Positions 26,818 through 34,435 of a DNA stretch of 59,574 nt are shown in pieces. Each line of letters begins with the position of its first letter. The first letter of the stretch is position 1. The notes under the pieces were generated by a model. That model was not told where the DNA came from. It saw only the letters and a program-made list of their open reading frames with translations, and ran no database searches. Origin of the DNA: Roseomonas sp. GC11 (GTDB lineage Bacteria > Pseudomonadota > Alphaproteobacteria > Acetobacterales > Acetobacteraceae); NCBI RefSeq assembly GCF_024437745.1, contig NZ_JANFNY010000028.1:1-59574 (forward strand), in the 5' to 3' direction. The position numbers were made by a program, and so were the translations under genes.

Positions 26818-27768
26818 ATGCTCTCCAGCACCGCCGATTGCCTGTTCTGGCTCGGCCGTTACTCCGAGCGCGCCGGCAATGTGGCGCGCGGCCTCGCCGC
26901 CACCCTGCGCATGGCGCTGCTCGCCAACCCGCTCAGCGCCGCTGATGAGGAATGGCGCGCGCTGATGATCGCCACCGGCTGCGAGCCGGGCTTCCGCCAG
27001 CGCCACCCCGTGCTGTCGCAGGACGCGGCCGTGCAGTGGCTGGCGCTGGACCCGGAGAACCCCTCCGGCATCGCCGCCTGTGTCGAGGCCGCGCGCCGCA
27101 ACGCCCGCGCCGTCCGCACCGCGCTCACGGTGGATATGTGGGAGGCGATCAACGACACCTGGATCGAGTTCCGCCGCCTCGACTCCAGCGCCATCAAGGG
27201 CGACCGCCTGCCGGGCTTCCTGGACTGGGTGAAGTCCCGCACGCTGCTGTTCAACGGCGCCGCGGCGGACACCATGCTGCGCGACGATGCCTGGCGCTTC
27301 TGCCATCTCGGCACCATGCTGGAGCGGGCGGACAACACGGCGCGGCTGCTCGATGTGCGCCACGCCGCCTTCGCCAGCGATGCCGCCGCCGATGCCGCCA
27401 ACTACGCCCAGTGGCAGGCGGTGCTGCGCTCCATCTCCGCGCTGCGCGCCTTCCAGCATGTCTATCACGCGCGGCTCAGCCCGGCGCCGGTGGCCGAACT
27501 GCTGATCCTGCGCCCCGAACTGCCGCGCTCCCTGCTCGCCTGCTACAGCCGCGTGGAGCAGACGCTGGAATCCATCGCCAAGGCCAATGGCGGCGGGCGC
27601 GGCGAGTGCCACCGCATGGCCGGCGCGCTGCATGCGCGGCTGCGCTATGGCCGCATCGATGCCGTGCTGGAGGGGGGGCTGCATGACTTCCTCACCGGCG
27701 TCATCGACCAGAACATGGTGCTGGGCCAGGAGATCGCGCGCTTCTACCTGAATGGCCGCCAGCCGTGA
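26818..27768 (+). CDS. Alpha-E domain protein of the Anbu operon
   Basis: 316 residues, all-alpha (COG2307, DUF403). The opening MLSSTADCLFWLGRYSERAGN and the block LGTMLERADNTARLLD are signatures of the family. Its function is unknown, but it is nearly always encoded beside the ATP-grasp and Anbu proteins, and may bind or present their substrate. It starts 5 bp after the ATP-grasp stop and overlaps the Anbu start by 4 bp (GTGA), so translation is coupled. Confidence 0.92.
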   Translation: MLSSTADCLFWLGRYSERAGNVARGLAATLRMALLANPLSAADEEWRALMIATGCEPGFRQRHPVLSQDAAVQWLALDPENPSGIAACVEAARRNARAVRTALTVDMWEAINDTWIEFRRLDSSAIKGDRLPGFLDWVKSRTLLFNGAAADTMLRDDAWRFCHLGTMLERADNTARLLDVRHAAFASDAAADAANYAQWQAVLRSISALRAFQHVYHARLSPAPVAELLILRPELPRSLLACYSRVEQTLESIAKANGGGRGECHRMAGALHARLRYGRIDAVLEGGLHDFLTGVIDQNMVLGQEIARFYLNGRQP

Positions 27769-28496
27769 CCTACTGCGTCGGCCTGTGGCTGGAGCGCGGG
27801 CTGGTGATGCTGTCCGACACCCGCACCAATGCGGGGGTCGACCACATCTCCACCTTCTCCAAGATGTACACGGCGACCGTGCCGGGGGAGCGCATGCTCT
27901 GCCTGCTCTCCGCCGGCAACCTGGCCATCACCCAGGCGGTGTGGAACCGCCTGGCCGAGGGCGTCATGCTGGAGGGGGAGCGGCACACGCTGCTCACCGT
28001 CCCCAGCATGTTCCGCGCGGCGCAGCTGGTGGGCGCCGCCATCCGCTCGGTCTTCGAGGCGGACGGGCCGGTGCTGAAGGCGCAGGGCGTGGGCTTCGAT
28101 GTCTCGATCATGCTGGGCGGGCAGATCGCGGGCGGGCCGGTGCGGCTCTACCTCGTCTATGCCGCCGGCAATTTCATCGAGGCGACGGTCGACACGCCCT
28201 TCCTCCAGATCGGCGAGCACAAATACGGCAAGCCCATCCTCGACCGTGCCCTGACGCACCAGACGGGCCTGGAGGATGGCGTGAAGCTGACCCTCGTCAG
28301 CATGGACAGCACGCTGCGTTCCAACCTCACCGTCGGGCTGCCGCTGGACCTGCTGGTCTATGAGGCGGGGACGCAGGAGATCCGCCTGCAACGCCGCATC
28401 ACCGAGGAAGACCCCTATTTCCGCGCCCTGCGCGAGGACTGGTCCACCGCCCTGCGCGAGGCCTATCGGCGGATGCCGGGGCCGGACTGGTTCTGA
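27765..28496 (+). CDS. Anbu, proteasome-type peptidase
   Basis: 243 residues. The GTG start overlaps the alpha-E stop, and the protein begins MTYCVGL, so removal of Met exposes the catalytic Thr1 expected for an N-terminal nucleophile hydrolase without propeptide. Proteasome-fold blocks are SDTRTNAGVDHISTFSKM (with the lysine expected at position 33 or near it) and AAGNFIEATVDTPFLQIGEHKYGKPILD. Anbu is the bacterial relative of HslV that forms large open assemblies, and its substrate is not known. The transglutaminase-like gene that often completes the cluster is absent here. Confidence 0.93.
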   Translation: MTYCVGLWLERGLVMLSDTRTNAGVDHISTFSKMYTATVPGERMLCLLSAGNLAITQAVWNRLAEGVMLEGERHTLLTVPSMFRAAQLVGAAIRSVFEADGPVLKAQGVGFDVSIMLGGQIAGGPVRLYLVYAAGNFIEATVDTPFLQIGEHKYGKPILDRALTHQTGLEDGVKLTLVSMDSTLRSNLTVGLPLDLLVYEAGTQEIRLQRRITEEDPYFRALREDWSTALREAYRRMPGPDWF

Positions 28497-28688
28497 GGCC
28501 GCCGCGTGGCCGCGCGGGGGGGGATGGCCCGGCGTGCGGGCAATCCTCCCCCGGCGCCGCCCCCGGCGCCGCGGAGTGCATGGCCTGGCGGGGGGCGGAG
28601 CGGGTAAGGACGCGGCGGTGGCAGGCCTCCACCGCAGGCTGGCACCCTCGCCGCCGCTTCACGCCCTGGCCCTGAAAGGTTACGCGCA

Positions 28689-29642
28689 ATGTCCCTGCCT
28701 GTGTGGCAAGCCAAGCTGGTTTTCTCGTCCGAGAACATGAAGGTGCTCTACCGGCCGGGAAAGACGGACTACGCGCTGGTGACCTTCTCCCATTCCAACT
28801 GGACGGGGGAGAGGCTGGACTACTGGGGGCGGCGCCTGGCGGATAATCTGGACCTGACCACGGTGGGCATCGTCGCCCGGCGGAATGACTGGTTCTGCAA
28901 CCCCGACATGCCGGCCATCCTGGCCGCGGCGCGCGCGCGGCTGGCGGGCTTCCGCAAGGTCATCAGCTTCGGCTCCTCGATGGGCGGATATGCCGCCCTC
29001 AAGTTCAGCGCGGCGGTCGGGGCCAGCAGCGTGCTCTCCTTCGTGCCGCAATACTCGATCGCGCCGGCCGATGTCGGGGCTTTCGACCGCCGCTTCCTCA
29101 GCCACTACGAGCCCGCCCGGCATGACGGCATGCGCATCGAGGAAGCGGATGTGGCGCGCAACGCCTATGTCTTCCTCGACCCCAATTTCCGCATGGACCG
29201 CCGCAACGTCGAGATGATCCGGGCGCGGGCACCGCGCCTGCAAATGGTCCCGGCCCGCACGACGGGCCATTCCACGCTGGAACTCTTCGCCGGCACCGAG
29301 AAGACCGCGCGCCTCTTCGAGCTGGCGCTGGCGGAGGACCATGCCGGGATGCTGCGCTTCGCCGCCGAGTTGTCCGTGAACTCGCCGGTGCGGCGGCGCT
29401 ACCTGACCAAGCGCCTGCTGCAGCGGCGGGGGCCGGAGGTTGGCCTGTCCTATTTCCGGCACTGGCGGGCGGATTTCGGCCATGGCCAGGGGGCGGTCAT
29501 TCTCGCGGCCATCGCCCGGGCCTTCCTGGCCCAGGGGCGCGAGCGCGAGGCCCTGGCCTGCGCCACCGAGGGGCAGGCCCTGGCGCCGCAGAACAAGGGC
29601 ATCCAGATGGTGCTGGACAGCCTGCGCCAGACGACGGCCTGA
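28689..29642 (+). CDS. Alpha/beta-hydrolase-like protein of unknown function
   Basis: 317 residues. A nucleophile elbow is visible as SFGSSMGGYAAL near residue 98 (GxSxGG), with Asp and His candidates in FLDPNFRMD and TTGHSTLE. The N-terminal half fits an alpha/beta-hydrolase fold without signal peptide, and the last 100 residues look like a helical TPR-like tail (AREREALACATEGQAL). Substrate unknown. Similar proteins occur near surface-glycan genes in other bacteria, but no glycan gene is here. It follows Anbu after 192 bp without a clear terminator and precedes the DNA exonuclease gene by 78 bp. Confidence 0.6.
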   Translation: MSLPVWQAKLVFSSENMKVLYRPGKTDYALVTFSHSNWTGERLDYWGRRLADNLDLTTVGIVARRNDWFCNPDMPAILAAARARLAGFRKVISFGSSMGGYAALKFSAAVGASSVLSFVPQYSIAPADVGAFDRRFLSHYEPARHDGMRIEEADVARNAYVFLDPNFRMDRRNVEMIRARAPRLQMVPARTTGHSTLELFAGTEKTARLFELALAEDHAGMLRFAAELSVNSPVRRRYLTKRLLQRRGPEVGLSYFRHWRADFGHGQGAVILAAIARAFLAQGREREALACATEGQALAPQNKGIQMVLDSLRQTTA

Positions 29643-29720
29643 CCGCGCGGGCCCGCGAGGCGCCGGGAGGGGCGGGGCGCCCTTGTGCAACCTTCCCCCG
29701 GCCCCAGCTGTCAGTCCATC

Positions 29721-30800
29721 ATGGCCGCGCCGCACCCTGAGAGCTGGATCCGTGTCACCCCCGAGGGGCTCTATTGCGAGCCGGGGGATTTCCATATCGA
29801 CCCGGCGCGGCCGGTGGCGCGCGCCATCATCAGCCACGGCCATGCGGATCATGCCCGGCCGGGGCATGACGCGGTGCTGGCCACGCCGGAGACGCTGGCC
29901 ATCATGGCCGCGCGGCTGGGCGAGGGGGGCGCGGGGCGGCGGCCCATGCCGCTCGGCTACCGCCAGCCGCTGGTGCAGAACGGGGTGCGCGTCACCCTGG
30001 TGCCGGCCGGGCATGTGCTCGGCTCGGCGCAGGTGGTGCTGGAGTGGCAGGGCAGCCGCATCGTCGTCTCGGGCGACTACAAGCGCCAGCCGGACCCCAC
30101 CTGCGCGCCCTTCGAGCCGGTGGCCTGCGACGTCTTCGTCACCGAGGCGACCTTCGCCCTGCCGGTCTTCCGCCACCCGCCGGCCGGGCAGGAGGTGCGG
30201 CGGCTGCTGGACAGCGTGGCGCTGTTTCCGGGGCGGGCGCATCTCGTCGGCTGCTATGCCCTCGGCAAGTGCCAGCGGCTGATCGCCCTGCTGCGCGCGG
30301 CGGGGTGGGAGCGGCCGATCCACCTGCATGGCGCCCAGGCGGCGATGTGCGCGCTCTATGCGCGCTTCGGCGTGGCGCTGGGCGAGCTCCGCCCCGTGCC
30401 GCGGCCGGAGCGCCGGGGGGAGGGCGTGCTGGCCGGGGAGATCGTGCTGGCCCCGCCCTCGGCCGCCGCCACCCCCTGGGCGCGCCGCCTGGCGGAGCCG
30501 GTGACGGCGCTGGCCTCCGGCTGGATGCGCGTGCGGCAGCGCGCCAGGGCGCGCGGGGTGGAACTGCCCCTCGTGCTCAGCGACCACGCGGATTGGGATG
30601 ACCTGCTCCACACCATCGCCGAGACCGCCGCCCCCGAGGTCTGGGTGACGCATGGGCGGGAGGAGGCGCTGATCCACGCTCTGGCGGCGCGCGGCGTGCG
30701 CGGCCGCGCCCTGCACCTGATCGGCCGCGAGGAGGAGGAGGAGGCGCCGCCGCCCGAGGCGCCCGAGGCGGAGGCCCCCGCCGCCATGGGGCTGGCATGA
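29721..30800 (+). CDS. Ligase-associated DNA exonuclease, metallo-beta-lactamase fold
   Basis: 359 residues. The metal site SHGHADHARPG (HxHxDH) is near residue 40, with later ligands in PAGHVLGSAQ and SGDYKRQP, and a LSDHADW block near 290, typical of the beta-CASP/SNM1-like 'ligase-associated' 3' exonuclease. Start at MAAPHPESW (29721). Its stop overlaps the start of the ATP-dependent DNA ligase gene by 4 bp (ATGA), so the two are translated together, as in the Lhr-core repair clusters. Confidence 0.9.
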   Translation: MAAPHPESWIRVTPEGLYCEPGDFHIDPARPVARAIISHGHADHARPGHDAVLATPETLAIMAARLGEGGAGRRPMPLGYRQPLVQNGVRVTLVPAGHVLGSAQVVLEWQGSRIVVSGDYKRQPDPTCAPFEPVACDVFVTEATFALPVFRHPPAGQEVRRLLDSVALFPGRAHLVGCYALGKCQRLIALLRAAGWERPIHLHGAQAAMCALYARFGVALGELRPVPRPERRGEGVLAGEIVLAPPSAAATPWARRLAEPVTALASGWMRVRQRARARGVELPLVLSDHADWDDLLHTIAETAAPEVWVTHGREEALIHALAARGVRGRALHLIGREEEEEAPPPEAPEAEAPAAMGLA

Positions 30801-32380
30801 GCCTGCCCGCCTTCGCCGAATTGCTGGAGCGCCTGCTCTTCTCCCCTGGCCGCAACGCCAAGCTGGCCCTGCTGCGCCGCTGGTTCGCCACCCAGCCGGA
30901 CCCGGAGCGCGGCCTGGGTCTCGCCGCCCTCGCCGGCGAATTGTCCTTCAGCACCGCCAGGCCCGCCCTGGTGCGGGACTTGGTGGCGACGCGGGTGGAC
31001 CCGGTGCTGCTGGCCTGGAGCCATGACTATGTGGGCGATTTCGCCGAGACGGTGGCGCTGATCTGGCCCGAGCCGCCGGAGCGCCCCAACCGCCCGCCCC
31101 CCGCGCTGTCCGAGGTGGTGGAGGCGCTGGAACTGGCGCCGCGCGCCGGGGTGCCGGCGCTGCTGGAGGGCTGGCTGGACGTGCTGGAGCCCGGCGGCCG
31201 GCTGGCGCTGATCAAGCTGGTGACGGGGGGGCTGCGCGTCGGTGCCTCCGGCCGGCTGGCGCGGCAGGCGCTGGCCGAATGGTCCGGCCAGCCCATCGAG
31301 GAGCTGGAAGAAGTCTGGCACGGCCTGGCGCCGCCTTACCGCCCGCTCTTCGCCTGGCTGGAAGGGCAGGGGCCGCGCCCGGACCCGCGGGACGCGCCGG
31401 TCTTCCGCTCCCCCATGCTGGCGCAGCCGCTGGAGGAGGCGGAGGCCGCCGCGCTGGACCCCGCCGCCTTCCGCGCCGAGTGGAAATGGGATGGCATCCG
31501 CGTGCAGGCCGCCGCCGGCCCGGGCGGGCGCCGCCTGTGGTCGCGCAGCGGCGAGGATATCTCCCCGGCCTTCCCCGAGATCCTGGAGGCCATGGACTTC
31601 CACGCCGTGCTGGATGGCGAGCTGCTGGTGGTGCGGGAAGGCGTGGTGGCCCCCTTCGCCGATCTCCAGCAGCGGCTGAACCGCAAGCTGGTCAGCGCCC
31701 GGATGCTGCGGGACTTCCCGGTGGCGCTGCGGCTCTACGACATGCTGTTCGAGGCGGGGGAGGATCTGCGCCCCTTGCCCTTCGACACCCGCCGGGCGCG
31801 GCTGGAGGCATGGTTCGCCCGCACGCATCCGGCGCGGATGGATCTTTCCCCCCAGCTGGCCTTTGCCTCTGTGCCGCAGCTGCGGGCGCTGCGCGAGGGC
31901 GCCCGCGCGGCGGGCATCGAGGGGCTGATGCTGAAGCGCGCCGATGCCCCCTATCTCGCCGGCCGGCCGAAGGGGCTGTGGTGGAAGTGGAAGCGTGCCC
32001 CGCTCACGGTGGATGCCGTGCTGATGTATGCCCAGCGCGGCCATGGCCGGCGCAGCAGCAGCTACAGCGACTACACCTTCGGCCTGTGGCGTGCGGATGG
32101 GGAGCTGGTGCCGGTGGGCAAGGCATACTCCGGCTACACGGACCGGGAACTGGTCTGGCTGGACCGCTGGATCCGCGCCCATACCACCGCGCGCTTCGGC
32201 CCGGTGCGCGAGGTGGAGAAGGCGCTGGTGCTGGAAGTGGCCTTCGATGCCGCGCAATTCTCCTCCCGCCACAAATCCGGTGTGGCCCTGCGCTTCCCCC
32301 GCATCGCGCGGCTGCGCCCGGACAAGCCGGCGGCCGAGGCGGACCGCCTGGAGACCCTGCTGGCCCTGGTGGAACACTGA
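30797..32380 (+). CDS. ATP-dependent DNA ligase (LigB/LigC-like bacterial type)
   Basis: 527 residues. An N-terminal helical domain precedes the nucleotidyltransferase core with the adenylation lysine in EWKWDGIR near residue 230. Further motifs: SRSGEDISPAFPE near 250, LDGELLV near 272, EGLMLKR near 375 and WWKWKR near 398. A C-terminal OB domain follows. It seals nicks, probably in a repair pathway with the exonuclease. The Lhr-type helicase and the metallophosphoesterase that commonly complete this cluster are not in the window. The stop codon lies inside an imperfect duplication GGAACACTGA (32371-32400). Confidence 0.93.
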   Translation: MSLPAFAELLERLLFSPGRNAKLALLRRWFATQPDPERGLGLAALAGELSFSTARPALVRDLVATRVDPVLLAWSHDYVGDFAETVALIWPEPPERPNRPPPALSEVVEALELAPRAGVPALLEGWLDVLEPGGRLALIKLVTGGLRVGASGRLARQALAEWSGQPIEELEEVWHGLAPPYRPLFAWLEGQGPRPDPRDAPVFRSPMLAQPLEEAEAAALDPAAFRAEWKWDGIRVQAAAGPGGRRLWSRSGEDISPAFPEILEAMDFHAVLDGELLVVREGVVAPFADLQQRLNRKLVSARMLRDFPVALRLYDMLFEAGEDLRPLPFDTRRARLEAWFARTHPARMDLSPQLAFASVPQLRALREGARAAGIEGLMLKRADAPYLAGRPKGLWWKWKRAPLTVDAVLMYAQRGHGRRSSSYSDYTFGLWRADGELVPVGKAYSGYTDRELVWLDRWIRAHTTARFGPVREVEKALVLEVAFDAAQFSSRHKSGVALRFPRIARLRPDKPAAEADRLETLLALVEH

Positions 32381-32404
32381 GGCGGGGAACACTGAAGGCG
32401 GGGT

Positions 32405-32427
32405 CTGGGGTGGCCCTGCCACCCCAG
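32405..32427. repeat. Palindrome with 3-nt loop after the DNA ligase gene
   Basis: Arms CTGGGGTGGC and GCCACCCCAG with loop CCT. Nearly the same arms occur at 4573-4593. A weak T-rich stretch follows, so it may act as a terminator. Confidence 0.8.
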
Positions 32428-32531
32428 CGCTTTCTTCCTGCCGGGCGACAAGGCGCGGCCCCGGCTTTTTTCCCTCAACCCGCGCCTGTCCGGCGCGTTC
32501 CCCTGTCCATGCGGCGGCAGGAGAGAGCGCG

Positions 32532-32705
32532 ATGCTGAAATGGGCCCTGATCTTCCTGGTGATCTCGGTGGTGGCCGGTGCCCTGGGTTTCACCGGCGTC
32601 TCGGCGGTGGCGGGCCGTGTGGCGAAGATCATCTTCGGGATCTTCCTGCTGCTCTTCGTCATCGTGCTGGTGATGGCGGTGATGGCCGGCGAGCTGATCT
32701 TCTGA
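32532..32705 (+). CDS. Small DUF1328 membrane protein
   Basis: 57 residues, too short for most length cut-offs. Two membrane helices: LKWALIFLVISVVAGALGF and KIIFGIFLLLFVIVLVMAVM. The pattern matches the DUF1328/YtjA family of tiny inner-membrane proteins, often stress-related, with no known activity. ATG at 32532 is preceded by GGAGAGAG. It lies 151 bp after the ligase gene and 93 bp before tRNA-His. Confidence 0.9.
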   Translation: MLKWALIFLVISVVAGALGFTGVSAVAGRVAKIIFGIFLLLFVIVLVMAVMAGELIF

Positions 32706-32797
32706 AAAAATCCTGTGTCTCCGCCTGTTGACGGCGGCGCCGCGCCGGATTATTTCCCGCGCCACCCCGCACCGGACGGTGAGGGGTAAGAGACTGT

Positions 32798-32874
32798 GGC
32801 GGCCTTAGCTCAGTTGGTAGAGCGCCAGGTTGTGGTCTTGGATGTCACGGGTTCGAGTCCCGTAGGTCGCCCCA
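32798..32874 (+). tRNA. tRNA-His (anticodon GTG)
   Basis: A full cloverleaf can be folded. Acceptor stem GCGGCCT (32799-32805) pairs with AGGTCGC (32864-32870, one G-U). The anticodon stem CCAGG/CTTGG encloses TTGTGGT with anticodon GTG. T stem ACGGG/CCCGT encloses TTCGAGT. The extra G at -1 (32798) opposite C73 (32871) is the hallmark of tRNA-His, and CCA is encoded (32872-32874). A strong terminator follows. Confidence 0.96.
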
Positions 32875-32884
32875 CTCTTTCAAA

Positions 32885-32915
32885 AAGGCCCTCCGCCCCG
32901 CGGAGGGCCTTTTTT
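32885..32915 (+). terminator. Intrinsic terminator after tRNA-His
   Basis: 12-bp perfect stem AAGGCCCTCCGC/GCGGAGGGCCTT with loop CCC, ending in six T (32910-32915). Confidence 0.93.
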
Positions 32916-32981
32916 GTTGCGGCTGTCACATCCCCGCCGGCCCGGCGGGCGGGGCGCGCCCCACCCCCCCCACTGGCCGCC

Positions 32982-33007
32982 CGCTTACCGCACCCGCTTA
33001 CCGCACC
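32982..33007. repeat. 13-bp tandem duplication spanning the BenE stop codon
   Basis: CGCTTACCGCACC occurs twice in tandem. The TTA of the second copy is the minus-strand stop codon (TAA) of the BenE gene. Confidence 0.92.
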
Positions 33008-34170
33008 CGGTCCAGCAGCATGACGATGCCGCCCGCCACCAGCCCCCAGAAGGCAGCGCCAATGCCGAACAGCGCCAGCCCCGAGGCCGTGGTGGTGAAA
33101 GTGAGGATGGCCGGCAGGCGGTTGCGCTCATCGGCCAGGGCGCCGGTCAGCGCGCCGCCCAGGCTGGCCAGCAGCGCCAGCCCCGCCACCGTCTGGATCA
33201 GCAGCGGCGGCGAGGCGGCGATGAAGGCCACCGCGAAGCTCGCCCCCAGCCCCAGCACCACATAGCAGGCCCCGCCCGCCACGGCCGAGACCCAGCGCCG
33301 CCCGCGATCCGGGTGCGAGTCCGGCCCGGCGCAGAGCGCGGCGGTGATGGCGGCGAGGTTCAGCGAATGCCCGCCGAAGGGGGCGATCACCAGGCTGGCC
33401 AGCCCCGTGGCGGTGAAGATCGGCCCCGGCTCCGGCCGGTAGCCATTGGCATGCAGCACGGCGAGGCCCGGCACGTTCTGCGAGGCCATGGTGACCAGGA
33501 AGAGCGGCAGCCCGATGCTGATGGCGGCGCTGGCCGAGAAATGCGGCGTCACCCATTCCAGCCGGGGCAGGATATCGGCCAGCGCGCCCTGCGGCAGCGG
33601 CGTGGCCAGCACGATCAGCACCGCGGCCACCGCCACGGCGACCGGCACGGCATAGAGCCGGGCGAAGCGCCAGGCCAGCGCCCAGGCCAGGATCACCGGC
33701 AGCGCCAGCATCGGCATGGCGCCCACCGCCCGCATGGGGGCAAGGCAGATCTCCAGCAGGATGCCGGCCAGCATGGCATTGGCGAGGCTCGGCGGAATGG
33801 CCGAGACGGTGCGGCCGAAGGGCTTCCACAGCCCGGCCAGGATGATCAGCAGCGCCGCCACCACGAAGGCGCCAGCCGCCGTGGCGAAGCCGCCCTCCGG
33901 CAGGCCGGTGGCCACCAGCAGCGCCGCCCCCGGCGTGGACCAGGCGGTGATGATGGGCATGCGCCGCCGCCAGCTCAGCCAGGGCGCCACAAGGCCCTGC
34001 ACGACGCAGAGGGCCAGCAGGCCGGAAGCCGCCTGCCCCGGCGTCGCGCCCATGGCGCGGAAGCCCTGCAGCACGATGGTGAAGGAACTGGCGAAGCCCA
34101 CAATGGCCGCCAGCGTGCCGGCCACCACGGGTTGCAGAAGGCCCGTCTTTGGCGCGGGCTCGGTCGTCAT
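32998..34170 (-). CDS. BenE family benzoate/H+ symporter
   Basis: 390 residues with about 12 membrane segments. Start at MTTEPAPKTG (34170); the frame extends upstream only through an AT-rich repeat. Family blocks: AGTLAAIVGFASSFTIVLQG, ITAWSTPGAALL, NAMLAGILLEICLAP, LVTMASQNVPGLAVLHANGY and FGGHSLNLAAITAALCAG. BenE proteins import benzoate or related aromatic acids across the inner membrane. No benzoate-degradation gene is adjacent, so the substrate stays open. The gene is convergent with tRNA-His. Confidence 0.93.
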   Translation of the reverse strand: MTTEPAPKTGLLQPVVAGTLAAIVGFASSFTIVLQGFRAMGATPGQAASGLLALCVVQGLVAPWLSWRRRMPIITAWSTPGAALLVATGLPEGGFATAAGAFVVAALLIILAGLWKPFGRTVSAIPPSLANAMLAGILLEICLAPMRAVGAMPMLALPVILAWALAWRFARLYAVPVAVAVAAVLIVLATPLPQGALADILPRLEWVTPHFSASAAISIGLPLFLVTMASQNVPGLAVLHANGYRPEPGPIFTATGLASLVIAPFGGHSLNLAAITAALCAGPDSHPDRGRRWVSAVAGGACYVVLGLGASFAVAFIAASPPLLIQTVAGLALLASLGGALTGALADERNRLPAILTFTTTASGLALFGIGAAFWGLVAGGIVMLLDRVR

Positions 34171-34277
34171 ACGGGTCTTGTCCTGGTCTGGCGTTGGGCG
34201 GGGGAAGCTATCGCCATCCGGGATTCGATCAACGGGCGGTTTGCGGGGGGCTGGGGTGAAAGAAAGAGAGGAGAAAT

Positions 34278-34299
34278 GTTCTTTTTTGGAAAAAAGAAC
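34278..34299. repeat. AT-rich repeat element, module 1
   Basis: GTTC(T)6GG(A)6GAAC palindrome followed by CAAAAAACTTTTTTCTGTTG. It lies between the divergent BenE and PhoX starts, which is unusual for a terminator-like element because neither gene ends here. Confidence 0.85.
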
Positions 34300-34435
34300 C
34301 AAAAAACTTTTTTCTGTTGAGGAAGCGTCATGGAAGCATCATCGAACCGTCATCGGCTCGTCGCGTTGCGCGGTGTTCATGCGCCCGTGGCGCTCACCCC
34401 GGGGCGCCGCTGCCTGAGCGGGACGAGACATCACC

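Noticed and set aside
34171-34302. N-terminal extension of BenE beginning MVLFSKK
   Set aside because: MVLFSKK arises from the AT-rich repeat and reappears at other copies (for example 13932 minus and 52414 plus), so it is not protein-coding evidence.
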